Below are positions 1-9,107 of a stretch of 64,000 bases of DNA, one piece after another. A program made the translations under genes and the position numbers. The stretch is from Actinomycetaceae bacterium zg-1166 (GTDB lineage Bacteria > Actinomycetota > Actinomycetes > Actinomycetales > Actinomycetaceae), in the NCBI GenBank assembly GCA_015679245.1, contig CP064953.1, positions 868,001 through 932,000 of the forward strand, in the 5' to 3' direction. Numbering within the stretch: position 1 is the stretch's first letter; every line of letters starts with the position of its first letter. Under the pieces are notes generated by a model. That model searched no databases, was not told where the DNA came from, and saw only the letters and a program-made list of their open reading frames with translations.

Positions 1-1061
1 TCATCGCTGTGGCTGAAGATGTACTCAAGGCAATATGGGCACAGATTGGCTACGATCTGCTCACTCCCATTCCTCGTATGACATACAAAGATGCGATGGA
101 AAAATACGGCTCAGATAAGCCTGATCTCCGCTTCGGATATGAGCTTGTCGATCTCACCTCCTACTTCGCCAACACGCCTTTCCGCGTATTCCAGAACCCG
201 TATGTGGGTGCCGTGGTTATGCCAGGTGGTGCTTCTCAGCCTCGTCGCACTTTCGACAAGTGGCAGGAATGGGCGAAGGCTCGCGGTGCTCACGGCCTCG
301 CCTACGTGACGATTGCCGAGGACGGTACGCTCGGTGGCCCTGTGGCGAAAAATATTTCTGAAGACGAACGCGCAGGCCTGCCTGAAGCCACTGGCGCCAA
401 GCCCGGTGATTGTATCTTCTTTGCCGCTGGTGAGCCCACAGCCTCTCGTGAGCTTCTGGGAGCTGCGCGCCTGGAGATTGGCAAACGCTGCGGGCTTATT
501 GATCCCGATGCCTGGGCCTTCACTTGGGTCGTGGATGCTCCGCTATTCAAGCCCTCTGGTGAGGCCACTGCTGAAGGAGATGTTGCTCTCGGCCATAGCG
601 CCTGGACTGCTGTCCATCACGCTTTCACTTCTCCCAAACCCGAGTGCCTCGACACTTTTGACACTGATCCGGGAAACGCCCTCGCCTACGCCTACGACAT
701 CGTCTGCAATGGCAACGAAATTGGCGGCGGTTCTATCCGTATTCACCGCCAGGATGTCCAGCAACGTGTCTTCACTGTCATGGGGATGGGCGATGAGGAA
801 GCCCAAGAAAAGTTCGGTTTCCTTCTTGACGCCTTCAAGTACGGTGCTCCACCTCATGGTGGCCTTGCCTTCGGATGGGATCGAATTGTTGCCCTGCTGA
901 CGAAGGCTCCATCGATTCGTGACGTTATCGCCTTCCCGAAGATCGGCAACGGTTGGGATCCACTCACTGATGCTCCCGCCGAAATCGATCCGAAGCAGCG
1001 CAAGGAAGCTGGCGTGGATGCCAAACCGAAGAAGCGTGGAGGAGAGGAAGCAAAGGCTTGA
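1..1061 (+). CDS. aspS: Aspartyl-tRNA synthetase, C-terminal part (5' end outside window)
   Basis: The open frame enters from the window edge, so the gene lacks its N-terminus here; about 352 C-terminal residues are visible. It charges tRNA-Asp (or tRNA-Asx) with aspartate in the cytoplasm. The visible part is the class II catalytic core with the bacterial GAD insertion domain. Family landmarks include [10 protein letters not shown] near the start, [12 protein letters not shown] and the motif 3 segment [13 protein letters not shown] near the end, followed by a short Lys/Glu-rich tail. A GTG at base 9 lies inside the gene and is not the true start. The next gene begins 51 bases downstream with its own promoter-like hexamer. 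Confidence 0.96.
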   Translation, partial: IAVAEDVLKAIWAQIGYDLLTPIPRMTYKDAMEKYGSDKPDLRFGYELVDLTSYFANTPFRVFQNPYVGAVVMPGGASQPRRTFDKWQEWAKARGAHGLAYVTIAEDGTLGGPVAKNISEDERAGLPEATGAKPGDCIFFAAGEPTASRELLGAARLEIGKRCGLIDPDAWAFTWVVDAPLFKPSGEATAEGDVALGHSAWTAVHHAFTSPKPECLDTFDTDPGNALAYAYDIVCNGNEIGGGSIRIHRQDVQQRVFTVMGMGDEEAQEKFGFLLDAFKYGAPPHGGLAFGWDRIVALLTKAPSIRDVIAFPKIGNGWDPLTDAPAEIDPKQRKEAGVDAKPKKRGGEEAKA

Positions 1062-1100
1062 GAAGAAGAATGACGCCTGATCTGCTGCTTATATCCGGTA

Positions 1101-1106
1101 TATGAT
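1101..1106 (+). promoter_or_regulatory. -10 element TATGAT of a leaderless promoter
   Basis: TATGAT starts exactly 12 bases before the GTG at 1113, which puts the expected transcription start on the first base of the start codon. There is no ribosome-binding site before this GTG. The same spacing recurs at eight other genes in the window. No good -35 box is visible. Confidence 0.5.
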
Positions 1107-1112
1107 TCCGGG

Positions 1113-1937
1113 GTGAGTAGGAAAACGACAGAGCCGGCACATTCACTCGTATGGAGAGTGGAGGTGCCGGCCTGGTTTGTATCCGAGCCTCGTGCGAACG
1201 AAGTGCTCCGTGTAGATACGGAGGAGGCCGTCATCCTTCTTGAGCGAATCGAGGAGAAGATGTTCGGTGGGGATAGCAGCATCACCGTGGAGGGTACAAC
1301 GTCGTTACGGCTAATCGCACAGGGCAAGCCGGAGGCAATTTGTTCGGAATTAGAACGACGCCGAAGAGCACTTCCTTCTCCTGGATGGGCAACTCTTCCA
1401 GTGGGAACATATGCGCTAGCAAACCCAGAGCTCCAACAGTGGCTGGGCGCGTATCGGGGTGCCCAATGGGAGGTGTACTGGACAGACCAGGATATGCCGA
1501 CCCAACCTCTCCAGGAACGTGTGCGTGTGCTTGAGGGAGATGAGGTTGCTGGGGTGCGTAGCTTCTTGCTGCGGTCAAATCCTATGAGTGAAGCCTTCGA
1601 ACAGTTTGACGTGTATCGCTGGTATGGAATTCACGACGACGGTCACCTTGCGAGCGTTGTGGGTGCAGTTGATGACACAGTGGGCACGAACTTGTCTGGT
1701 CTTGGCACTGATCCAAAGCTGCGTGGGCGTGGTTTTGCTGGTGCCCTCATGGCTGGAGTAGTGGCAGCCGAACGCACACGCAACGAGATTGTTCATTTCT
1801 CCATGTGGTCGTTTAATGATCGCGCTCGGCGCGTATATGAACGTATCGGCTTCATCTGTGAGAGCCGTATGGAAACGGTGACACCTCATCCGGTACAGGT
1901 GAAAAATTGGGCAACTGGTGAGATGAACGAGGTATGA
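1113..1937 (+). CDS. GNAT family N-acetyltransferase
   Basis: A 274-residue protein with a GTG start. The C-terminal 130 residues look like a GNAT fold: an acetyl-CoA pyrophosphate-binding loop of the R/QxxGxG/A type (LRGRGFAGAL, about residues 200-210), followed by SMWSFNDRARRVYERIGF, the usual strand-helix end of this fold in which a residue moves as an amino-acid side chain analogue in the active site. The N-terminal 120 residues resemble no family I can name and may be a degenerate second GNAT half. The substrate cannot be predicted. The gene stands alone between aspS and rarA and appears to have a leaderless promoter. Confidence 0.8.
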   Translation: MSRKTTEPAHSLVWRVEVPAWFVSEPRANEVLRVDTEEAVILLERIEEKMFGGDSSITVEGTTSLRLIAQGKPEAICSELERRRRALPSPGWATLPVGTYALANPELQQWLGAYRGAQWEVYWTDQDMPTQPLQERVRVLEGDEVAGVRSFLLRSNPMSEAFEQFDVYRWYGIHDDGHLASVVGAVDDTVGTNLSGLGTDPKLRGRGFAGALMAGVVAAERTRNEIVHFSMWSFNDRARRVYERIGFICESRMETVTPHPVQVKNWATGEMNEV

Positions 1938-1981
1938 GTGTGGGAATGCTCGGGGTGGAAGGACTTTCTGTTCTCGCGTTT

Positions 1982-1987
1982 TAGGAT
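1982..1987 (+). promoter_or_regulatory. -10 element TAGGAT of a leaderless promoter for rarA
   Basis: TAGGAT begins 12 bases before the rarA ATG at 1994, so the predicted first transcribed base is the A of the start codon. The six bases between hexamer and ATG contain no useful Shine-Dalgarno sequence. Confidence 0.5.
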
Positions 1988-1993
1988 AGAAGA

Positions 1994-3328
1994 ATGGATC
2001 TTTTTGAGAGCAGTGGCGTTGACGCAAGTGGCGTTCCCACATCGGAGCGCGGGCCTCTTGCTGTGCGGATGCGCCCACGCAGCCTCGATGAACTCGTCGG
2101 CCAAAGCCACCTGCTCGGTCCAGGCTCACCAATCCGGCGGATGATTGAACCAGGATCCTCCTCGCCCTCGTCAATTTTCTTGTGGGGTCCGCCGGGTAGC
2201 GGAAAAACCACGCTCGCCTACCTCATAGCCCGAGCTGGAGAGCGGCACTTCGAGGAAATCTCAGCTGTTTCCGCAGGAGTGAACGATATTCGCAATGTCA
2301 TCGCTGGAGCTAAGTACCGCCTCGCAGCACGCGGACGCGAAACCATCCTCTTCATCGACGAAGTTCACCGCTTCTCTAAAACTCAACAGGATGCGCTTTT
2401 GCCCGCAGTGGAAAACGGGTGGGTGGTGCTCATCGCTGCAACAACCGAAAACCCTGCATTTTCAGTAGTCTCGCCCTTGCTCTCACGGTCACTTCTTATC
2501 ACGCTTCACGGATTATCCGACGAGGACATCATGACTCTGATCGACCGAGCACTTGTGGATGAACGCGGACTCAACGCAAAAGTGACGATAACAGACGAAG
2601 CCAAGACACAGCTTGTTCGCGTGGCAGGGCAGGATGGCCGGCGCTCACTTACCCTTCTTGAAGCAGCAGCAGACGGAGCGGCGCTGCGAGGCTCGTCGGC
2701 CATTGAACTTATCGATATTTCGCAGGCGGCAGATGGAGCAAGCATTCGATATGACAAAGAGGATCACTACGATGTCATTTCCGCATTTATCAAGTCGATC
2801 CGAGGCTCGAACGTCGATGCGGCGATGCACTATCTTGCGCGAATGCTCGAAGCGGGAGAGGATCCGCGTTTCATCGCTCGCCGCCTTATGATTTCAGCTG
2901 CCGAAGATGTGGGGTTGGCAGATCCTTCAGCCTTACAAACAGCCACTGCTGCAGCGCAGGCTGTGGCACTTGTCGGAATGCCTGAAGGGCGAATTATCCT
3001 GGCAGAAGCCGTCGCACATTTAGCTACCGCACCGAAGTCTAACCGCGCGTATACGGCGATTAACGAGGCAATTGCCGATGTGCGTGCCGGGAAGGCCGGC
3101 CCAGTCCCACTTCACCTGCGTAACGATTCCTTCCGTGGTGCACGCGATCTCGGCTATCACGAAGGTTATCTCTACGCCCATGATTTCGAAGCAGGAATTG
3201 CCCCTATGGAATTCATGCCAGACGCGCTTATTGGCCGTCATTATTACGAGCCAACAGATCGTGGTTACGAAGCGAATATCACACAACGCCTCACACGTAT
3301 TCGTTCGATTCTTGAAGACGATGGCTGA
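1994..3328 (+). CDS. rarA: Replication-associated recombination protein A (AAA+ ATPase)
   Basis: A 444-residue AAA+ ATPase of the RarA/MgsA/WRNIP1 family, which acts at stalled replication forks with single-strand binding protein. Walker A is GPPGSGKTT at about residues 66-74, Walker B is ILFIDEVHRF at about 118-127, and the sensor 1 strand ends in AATTENP. The C-terminal half carries the family's tetramerisation domain (AEDVGLADPSA; the AVAHLATAPKSN region; YHEGYLYAHDF near the end). Length matches the family. The ATG at 1994 is chosen because the AAA+ domain begins soon after it and the leaderless -10 box fits it exactly. Confidence 0.95.
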   Translation: MDLFESSGVDASGVPTSERGPLAVRMRPRSLDELVGQSHLLGPGSPIRRMIEPGSSSPSSIFLWGPPGSGKTTLAYLIARAGERHFEEISAVSAGVNDIRNVIAGAKYRLAARGRETILFIDEVHRFSKTQQDALLPAVENGWVVLIAATTENPAFSVVSPLLSRSLLITLHGLSDEDIMTLIDRALVDERGLNAKVTITDEAKTQLVRVAGQDGRRSLTLLEAAADGAALRGSSAIELIDISQAADGASIRYDKEDHYDVISAFIKSIRGSNVDAAMHYLARMLEAGEDPRFIARRLMISAAEDVGLADPSALQTATAAAQAVALVGMPEGRIILAEAVAHLATAPKSNRAYTAINEAIADVRAGKAGPVPLHLRNDSFRGARDLGYHEGYLYAHDFEAGIAPMEFMPDALIGRHYYEPTDRGYEANITQRLTRIRSILEDDG

Positions 3329-3341
3329 TAGTATTGCGAGG

Positions 3342-3370
3342 TTGCCAGTACACTTCTACGGTTGTAGATC
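3342..3370 (+). promoter_or_regulatory. Possible rpsD promoter
   Basis: TTGCCA (3342-3347), a 17-base spacer and TAGATC (3365-3370) make an imperfect sigma-A-type promoter. It would give an untranslated leader of a little over 100 bases that includes the hairpins at 3426-3467. The -10 match is weak. Confidence 0.3.
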
Positions 3371-3425
3371 GTCAAAGTGAGTTGGTACACGCCGTGAGGC
3401 CACCGGCTTTATACGGCATCACCCT

Positions 3426-3468
3426 GGAGCCTCAGCCGCTGAGGTTGGCTCCGCAGCCATCGGCTGTG
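3426..3468 (+). promoter_or_regulatory. Two consecutive hairpins in the rpsD leader
   Basis: CCTCAG (3430-3435) pairs with CTGAGG (3439-3444), extended by GGAG (3426-3429) with CTCC (3449-3452) across a four-base bulge. A second stem, CAGCC/GGCTG, follows at about 3454-3466. Both lie just upstream of the rpsD ribosome-binding site. S4 represses its own synthesis through leader RNA structures in other bacteria, so this is a candidate autoregulatory site; the structures do not match a leader I recognise. Confidence 0.35.
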
Positions 3469-3490
3469 CATTAATTTCGACAGGAGAGAT

Positions 3491-4111
3491 ATGTCATCCA
3501 ATCGTTCCCGTAAGCAGGTGCGCCTCTCGCGCGCGCTCGGCATTGCTCTGACCCCGAAGGCTGAGCGCTACATGCAGCGCCGCCCTTACCGTCCTGGTGA
3601 GCATGGCCGTGGCCGCACCAAGGATTCGGACTACTCGGTTCGTCTGAAGGAAAAGCAGCGCCTGCGCGCCCAGTACGGTATCCGTGAAGCTCAGATGCGC
3701 CGTGTGTGGGAAGAAGCCCGTCGCCTTGACGGCCTTGCCGGTGAGAACCTCATTGAGCTTCTTGAGATGCGCCTTGATGCTCTTGTGCTCCGCGCAGGTT
3801 TTGCCCGTACCACTGCACAGGCTCGCCAGATTGTAACTCACCGTCACATCGTCGTTGATGGCCGCATCGTTGATCGTCCTTCTTTCCGGGTCAAGCCTGG
3901 CCAGGTTGTTCAGGTCAAGGCACGTTCGCAGGCTTCTCCGAGCTTCCTTGCTGCCGCCGGTGGAGCACACCGCGATGTGCTCCCCAAGGTTCCTGAATAT
4001 CTCGATGTTGAGCTTGAGAAACTCCGCTTCACGCTCGTGCGTCGCCCCAAGCGCGCTGAGGTTCCCGTCACCTGCGACGTCCAGATGGTTGTCGAGCACT
4101 ACTCGCGTTAA
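3491..4111 (+). CDS. rpsD: 30S ribosomal protein S4
   Basis: A 206-residue primary 16S rRNA-binding protein that starts small-subunit assembly. The start follows a good ribosome-binding site (AGGAGAG). The N-terminal ribosomal S4 domain contains RRPYRPGEHG and is followed from about residue 97 by an S4 RNA-binding domain (LEMRLDALVLRAGFARTTAQ, then VTHRHIVVDG). There is no cysteine cluster near the N-terminus, so this is the zinc-independent form. As in several actinobacteria, rpsD stands here by itself before alaS and not in the alpha operon. A strong terminator follows. Confidence 0.97.
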   Translation: MSSNRSRKQVRLSRALGIALTPKAERYMQRRPYRPGEHGRGRTKDSDYSVRLKEKQRLRAQYGIREAQMRRVWEEARRLDGLAGENLIELLEMRLDALVLRAGFARTTAQARQIVTHRHIVVDGRIVDRPSFRVKPGQVVQVKARSQASPSFLAAAGGAHRDVLPKVPEYLDVELEKLRFTLVRRPKRAEVPVTCDVQMVVEHYSR

Positions 4112-4126
4112 ATTATGTGAACAGGA

Positions 4127-4150
4127 GCGCGCCCTTCGGGGCGCGTTCTT
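4127..4150 (+). terminator. Rho-independent terminator after rpsD
   Basis: GCGCGCCC (4127-4134), a TTCG tetraloop and GGGCGCGT (4139-4146), followed by TCTT. The GC-rich eight-pair stem with its UUCG loop directly follows rpsD. The T tract is short. Confidence 0.85.
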
Positions 4151-4174
4151 GCTACCTGGAGAAATAGAGGAATT

Positions 4175-4597
4175 ATGGGCATCACACTTGGTCAAGTTGC
4201 AGGTATTATTGCCGCTCTCGCCGCTCTCATTCTCGTTATTGCACTCATTCGCCCCCTCGCCAAACTCGGCGGCGTGCTTGATTCGGCTGCAGCATCACTG
4301 AAGGAACTCACCGAGCACACGCTTCCAGCAATTGACGAAGCGGCGCAGGCTGTGCGTGATGCTAACGGTCAGATCGCACGTGTCGATGCGATTACAGCGG
4401 CAGCTGCTCGCACAGCTGAGGATGTCTCAGCCATGACAACTCTTATCACCTCGACAATCGCTGCGCCTTTCCTCGCTATTCGCAAGGGCGCAGAGAAGGT
4501 GAAATCTTTCTTCGTGGGAGAACCTCAGAGTGGGGCACCTCGGGGTGGATCGTCACCCGCTGTAGTTCCTAATTCCAGCGAGTCCACACGAAGCTAA
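4175..4597 (+). CDS. DUF948 domain protein, small membrane-anchored
   Basis: A 140-residue protein with one N-terminal membrane segment (about residues 8-28, GIIAALAALILVIALIRPL) followed by a cytoplasmic-type helical region rich in Ala, Asp and Glu, then a Ser/Pro-rich tail. This is the pattern of DUF948 proteins, which commonly lie directly before alaS in actinobacteria. The function is unknown; some DUF948 proteins have been grouped with general-stress or chemotaxis-like coiled-coil proteins, but nothing here allows a role to be assigned. A good ribosome-binding site (GGAGAAATAGAGG) precedes the ATG. Confidence 0.85.
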   Translation: MGITLGQVAGIIAALAALILVIALIRPLAKLGGVLDSAAASLKELTEHTLPAIDEAAQAVRDANGQIARVDAITAAAARTAEDVSAMTTLITSTIAAPFLAIRKGAEKVKSFFVGEPQSGAPRGGSSPAVVPNSSESTRS

Positions 4598-4606
4598 GGT
4601 GATGGG

Positions 4607-4741
4607 GTGAAGCGAGGAGAGCAAGCCCACGTTTCGCCCCACGTCAGCCTGCCCAGGTTCGACGCAGAGCCTGGAATAATAAAATCTGGATTTGCGCACA
4701 CGCGCGACCGCCGTGCCGCTTCGTCTCTGCGAGCGGTGTAG
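4607..4741 (+). CDS. Possible small protein of 44 residues between the DUF948 gene and alaS
   Basis: An uninterrupted GTG-initiated frame (VKRGEQAHVSPH at the start, ASSLRAV at the end). TAAGGT, overlapping the stop codon of the previous gene, starts exactly 12 bases before the GTG, the spacing seen at leaderless genes in this window; its AAGG could alternatively serve as a ribosome-binding site. The peptide is basic with no membrane segment and I recognise no family. In many actinobacteria a small gene sits at this place. It may equally be the non-coding leader of alaS. Confidence 0.25.
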   Translation: MKRGEQAHVSPHVSLPRFDAEPGIIKSGFAHTRDRRAASSLRAV

Positions 4742-4774
4742 ATACACGGGCCACACGGCCAGAGAAGGAACAGA

Positions 4775-7438
4775 ATGCGTACCGCCGAGATTCGCCAGCG
4801 CTGGCTCGATTACTTCGAGAAGAACGGTCACCATATCGCACCCTCGGTGCCGCTCGTCTCTCCCGATCCTTCGATTCTTTTCACGATTGCCGGAATGGTT
4901 CCTTTCATTCCCTACATCGTAGGTACTGAGCCAGCGCCCTATCCCACTGTGGCCTCTGTACAGAAGTGCATTCGCACTAATGACATTGAGAACGTGGGGA
5001 AGACAACCCGCCATGGCACGTTCTTCCAGATGTGCGGCAATTTCTCCTTCGGAGATTACTTCAAAGAAGGTGCGATTAATTTGGCCTGGGGGCTGCTCAC
5101 CTCGAAGGTGAGTGAGGGCGGCTACGGGCTTGACCCTGAGCGTATTTGGGTGACGCTCTGGGAACACGACGACGTTGCTTTCCATACGTGGACGAAGGAG
5201 ATCGGTGTAGATCCCAAGCACATTGTTCTTCTCAAGCGCGAAGAAAACTTCTGGTCTACAGGTCAGCCTGGGCCGGCAGGCCCCTGCGCAGAGATCCACT
5301 ACGATCGCGGCGCCGAATTTGGGCCTGAGGCAGTAGGGGGCACTGTGGATCCGGGCGGGGATCGTTACCTGGAAATCTGGAACCTCGTCTTTGACCAATA
5401 CCTACGTGGTGAAGGTGAAGGTAAGGATTACCCACTCCTAGGCGACCTCGATCAAACTGCCATCGATACGGGAGCCGGGCTTGAACGCCTCGCTTTCCTG
5501 CTCCAGGAAAAGGCGAATATGTTCGAGACGGATCAGGTGTTCCCCGTCATTGCCGCTACTGAGGAGATCTCCAATCTCACCTATGGGCGGCAGGAGCAGA
5601 CAGATATCCGTATGCGCATTGTTGCCGATCATATTCGTTCGGCTCTTATGCTCATCGGGGATGGTGTGCGTCCTGGCAACGATGGGCGTGGATATGTGCT
5701 TCGTCGCCTTCTCCGCCGTGCGGTGCGTTCAATTCGCCTCCTTGGTGTTGAGGACGTCGTCGTTCCTACTCTCATCACCGTGTCAAAGGACGCGATGAAG
5801 GAATCCTATCCGCAGATTGAAGCGAACTTCGCACAGATTCTCGACGTGGCTAGCGCTGAGGAAGAAGCCTTCCGCCGCACTCTTGTTGCTGGCACTCAAA
5901 TCTTCGATCTCGCCGTGCAGCGTGCTGAAGGGGGCAAGCTCTCGGGTAGTGATGCCTTTACCCTTCACGATACCTACGGTTTCCCGATTGACCTCACCCT
6001 CGAAATGGCTGAGGAAAAGGGAATTACCGTAGATGAAAAGGCCTTCCGTACTCTTATGCAGGAGCAGCGCGATCGTGCCCGAGCCGATGCTCAAGCCAAG
6101 AAAACAGGCCACGTGGATGCTCACGTGTATCACGAAATCCTCGATGAAAAGGGCGGGCCTACACGCTTCCTCGGTTATACAGAGAATACGGCTGAAGCAA
6201 AGGTTCTTGCGATCCTCCAGGATGGAGTTCCCGTTCCTGCGGCCTGTGCACCGGCAGAAATCGATGTCGTGCTCGATCAAACTCCCTTCTATGCACAGAT
6301 GGGTGGACAGCTCGCTGACCACGGAACACTCAGCGTACAAGGGGGCGGCTTCCTCAACGTCCACGATGTTCAGGCTCCAGTCAAGGGACTCCATGTTCAT
6401 CGCTCCACACTCACCGAGGGGACGATTGCCCTCGACGATAAGGTAGTGGCCAGCATTGATCCAGCTCGCCGTATCTCTATTGCTCGCTCGCATACATCTA
6501 CTCATATGGTGCACAAGGCTCTCCACGAGTTCCTAGGAGAGCAAGCCACACAGGCAGGCTCGGAAAATTCGCCTTCGCGTATGCGCTTTGATTTCCGTCA
6601 CGGCGCGCAGATTCCACACGATGTACTCTCGGGCATTGAGGCTCGCGTCAATGAGCGTCTCCAAGAGAATCTTAGGGTGGAAACAGAAGAAATGCCGATC
6701 GACGAAGCGCGAAAGTCGGGTGCGATGGCGCTTTTTGGTGAAAAGTACGGCACGATTGTGCGCGTTGTCTCTATCGGCGGAGATTGGTCGAAAGAATTGT
6801 GTGCAGGAACTCATGTGGGAGAGACTGGGCAGATCGGCCTCGTCTCCGTACTTGGTGAGTCCTCCATCGGCTCAGGCGTGCGCCGCATTGAAGCTCTTGT
6901 GGGCGAGGGGGCTTACGAACAAGGCGTGAAGGAGCGCGCTCTCGTTTCTCAGATCTCTCAGATGGTGGGAGCTCGCCCCGACGAGCTCCCCGAACGCATT
7001 GATAACCTCCTTGCGCGCCTGAAGAACGCAGAGAAGGAAATCGCTCAACTCAACCTTGCACGCTTGACCTCGGGAATTGACGCTGTGCTTGCCTCACGCC
7101 GCAAGATTGGCAAGATCACCTTCTACCGATACAACCTCGGAGATGTCCTCTCGGCTGATGACGTGCGTACTGTTGCCACCGAAATCAAGGCGCGTATTCC
7201 TGAAAGCGAAGCAGCAGTTATCTCAGTGACGGGCGTAGCTAAGGGACGTCCTAGCGTGGTAGTGGCAACGACACAAGCCGCACGCGACCTGGGCACAAAG
7301 GCCGGCCCACTTGTCAAACTTGCTGCGCGGATTCTCGGCGGTGGCGGTGGTGGCAAAGACGATATCGCTCAAGGTGGCGGTGTAGACGTCTCGAAGATCG
7401 GCGACGTGGCTGGGGCAATCGAGACGGAATTGAGCTAA
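4775..7438 (+). CDS. alaS: Alanyl-tRNA synthetase
   Basis: A full-length 887-residue class II synthetase that attaches alanine to tRNA-Ala and edits mischarged Ser/Gly. The N-terminal catalytic domain includes FFQMCGNFSFGDYFKE and GAGLERLAFLLQ. The editing domain has the zinc-binding pairs HTSTH (about residues 572-576) and CAGTH (about 676-680). The C-terminal region ends in the characteristic glycine run and KDDIAQGGG. The ATG follows AGAAGGAACAG. Only one base separates its stop codon from ruvX, so the two are co-transcribed. Confidence 0.97.
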   Translation: MRTAEIRQRWLDYFEKNGHHIAPSVPLVSPDPSILFTIAGMVPFIPYIVGTEPAPYPTVASVQKCIRTNDIENVGKTTRHGTFFQMCGNFSFGDYFKEGAINLAWGLLTSKVSEGGYGLDPERIWVTLWEHDDVAFHTWTKEIGVDPKHIVLLKREENFWSTGQPGPAGPCAEIHYDRGAEFGPEAVGGTVDPGGDRYLEIWNLVFDQYLRGEGEGKDYPLLGDLDQTAIDTGAGLERLAFLLQEKANMFETDQVFPVIAATEEISNLTYGRQEQTDIRMRIVADHIRSALMLIGDGVRPGNDGRGYVLRRLLRRAVRSIRLLGVEDVVVPTLITVSKDAMKESYPQIEANFAQILDVASAEEEAFRRTLVAGTQIFDLAVQRAEGGKLSGSDAFTLHDTYGFPIDLTLEMAEEKGITVDEKAFRTLMQEQRDRARADAQAKKTGHVDAHVYHEILDEKGGPTRFLGYTENTAEAKVLAILQDGVPVPAACAPAEIDVVLDQTPFYAQMGGQLADHGTLSVQGGGFLNVHDVQAPVKGLHVHRSTLTEGTIALDDKVVASIDPARRISIARSHTSTHMVHKALHEFLGEQATQAGSENSPSRMRFDFRHGAQIPHDVLSGIEARVNERLQENLRVETEEMPIDEARKSGAMALFGEKYGTIVRVVSIGGDWSKELCAGTHVGETGQIGLVSVLGESSIGSGVRRIEALVGEGAYEQGVKERALVSQISQMVGARPDELPERIDNLLARLKNAEKEIAQLNLARLTSGIDAVLASRRKIGKITFYRYNLGDVLSADDVRTVATEIKARIPESEAAVISVTGVAKGRPSVVVATTQAARDLGTKAGPLVKLAARILGGGGGGKDDIAQGGGVDVSKIGDVAGAIETELS

Positions 7439-7439
7439 C

Positions 7440-7970
7440 GTGCGCTCAGGCCGTCGAATCGCAGTGGATGTGGGTAAGGCTCGCGTCGGAGTGGCTATGT
7501 GCGACCCCGAGGCAATCCTTGCCACTCCATATGACACTTTGACTCGCGGGCACAGCGATGTGACGGCTGTCGCCGCACTCGTCAATGAAAGTGTACTCGA
7601 AGTGATCGTCGGCCTTCCTCGTCTCATGGATGGAAGTGAAGGTACAGCGGCAAAAGACGCGAGGCGGTGGGCGAGAGCTCTCGCACGGAAAATTAGCCCC
7701 GTACCTGTCCGAATGGTCGACGAACGCCTCTCGACCGTCAGTGCCCACGCCCAGCTTCATGAAGCCGGACGAGCCGGGCGTACCCACCGTAGCGTCGTAG
7801 ATCAAGCTGCAGCAGTTATCATTTTGGAAACAGCGCTAGATACTGAACGGCAGACGGGACGTGCTCCAGGTGAACTCCTAGAATCTACTCTCCAGACATC
7901 TCAGCACATAAGAACTGAGCCTTCCTGTGCCTCTTGCGCAGAACACTTCACAGAAGAAAGGCACTCATGA
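7440..7970 (+). CDS. ruvX: Holliday junction resolvase-like / pre-16S rRNA nuclease YqgF
   Basis: A 176-residue RNase H-fold nuclease, known from E. coli YqgF as the enzyme that matures the 5' end of 16S rRNA. The first strand carries the catalytic Asp in AVDVGKARVGVA, the middle has VGLPRLMDGSEG, and VDERLST plus the late VVDQAAAVIILE supply the remaining acidic residues. GTG start one base after alaS. Its TGA overlaps the ATG of mltG, so alaS-ruvX-mltG form one operon, an arrangement widespread in actinobacteria. The C-terminal 30 residues beyond the nuclease fold are not conserved. Confidence 0.92.
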   Translation: MRSGRRIAVDVGKARVGVAMCDPEAILATPYDTLTRGHSDVTAVAALVNESVLEVIVGLPRLMDGSEGTAAKDARRWARALARKISPVPVRMVDERLSTVSAHAQLHEAGRAGRTHRSVVDQAAAVIILETALDTERQTGRAPGELLESTLQTSQHIRTEPSCASCAEHFTEERHS

Positions 7971-9103
7971 GCGACCTTTTCGATGACCTTGAGAATTCGC
8001 ACAGCGAAGCTAGAACCTCATACCGTGCACGTTCACAGGCCGGACGCGATGAACGCGCCCGTGTGCGCCGCAAACGCCGCCTGCGCACAGCACTCATTTC
8101 TTTCGTTCTCGTTATGATCCTCACGGCAGCCGCTGTGGTGCTTCTTCCTCGTTTGTTCACAGGAGGCTCGACGTACGATTACGCCGGACCAGGTACGGGA
8201 AACGTCACTGTGACGATTCCCGCAGGTGCCACGGGTCGCCAGATTGCCGATATTCTCCACGAGGCTGGCGTTGTGGCAACGGCTGGTGCTTTTGTCGATG
8301 CCTATACCGCCGATTCACGCGCCTCGTCTATCCAACCGGGTAGTTTTACCCTCAAGAAGGAAATGTCGGCAGCTGGAGCTTTGGCAGCACTTCTTGATCC
8401 TTCTAACAAGGCCTCAATCACGGTGACGATTCCTGAAGGTTTCACCACCTGGCAAGTCTACGAGCGTCTAGCTGCGGCTCTGTCCGTGAGCGTTAATGAG
8501 GTCAAAGCCGCAGCTGCTGGTGATATCGGTTTGCCTGAGCAATCCGGTGGTAATCCTGAGGGGTGGTACGCTCCTCTCACCTACACTTTCGAGCCGGGCA
8601 CTACCCCTACACACGCTCTTACCGAAATGGTTGCTGCGCGTGTCCAGGGGCTCAGAAATCTCGGTCTTGATCCTTCGGCGTGGCAGTTCACGCTTATCAA
8701 GGCTTCCATCGTCGAACGTGAGGGGTACGCGAACACCTATACAAGGGTGGCACGTGTGCTGGAGAACCGCCTCGTGGATAACGAACAGACTCACGGCTTC
8801 CTCCAGATGGATTCCACCGTCCTTTACGGAGTGAACAAGACCGGAGGAGTACCAACGAGAACCGAGCTTGAGACAGATACTCCCTACAACACTTATCTCC
8901 ATGCGGGGCTTCCTCCTACACCTATCGGTTCGCCCGGGGCGGCAACAATTGACGCGGTGCTTCACCCCGAAGCAGGCGATTGGCTCTACTTTGTGACTGT
9001 CAATCTGGATACAGGGGAAACGAAGTTCGCCTCCAACCTTGACGACCACAACCGCAATGTTGCGGAATTCAAGGCGTGGCTTGCCGCAAACCCGCAGAAG
9101 TAG
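7967..9103 (+). CDS. mltG: Endolytic murein transglycosylase MltG (YceG-like)
   Basis: A 378-residue cell-wall enzyme that cleaves nascent glycan strands and sets their length. A basic cytoplasmic N-terminus (about 40 residues) precedes one membrane helix (LISFVLVMILTAAAVVLL), then the extracellular YceG region with an N-terminal LysM-like part (VTVTIPAGATGRQIADIL) and the catalytic Glu in KASIVEREG at about residue 248. LPPTPIGSPG near the end is a family signature. The ATG at 7967 overlaps the ruvX stop codon and follows GAAGAAAGG; it is preferred to a TTG 33 bases upstream. Confidence 0.93.
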   Translation: MSDLFDDLENSHSEARTSYRARSQAGRDERARVRRKRRLRTALISFVLVMILTAAAVVLLPRLFTGGSTYDYAGPGTGNVTVTIPAGATGRQIADILHEAGVVATAGAFVDAYTADSRASSIQPGSFTLKKEMSAAGALAALLDPSNKASITVTIPEGFTTWQVYERLAAALSVSVNEVKAAAAGDIGLPEQSGGNPEGWYAPLTYTFEPGTTPTHALTEMVAARVQGLRNLGLDPSAWQFTLIKASIVEREGYANTYTRVARVLENRLVDNEQTHGFLQMDSTVLYGVNKTGGVPTRTELETDTPYNTYLHAGLPPTPIGSPGAATIDAVLHPEAGDWLYFVTVNLDTGETKFASNLDDHNRNVAEFKAWLAANPQK

Positions 9104-9107
9104 GTTC

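Noticed and set aside
3494-4195. 233-codon open frame on the - strand over rpsD
   Set aside because: It is antisense to a strongly conserved ribosomal protein gene, has low-quality composition and no ribosome-binding site.
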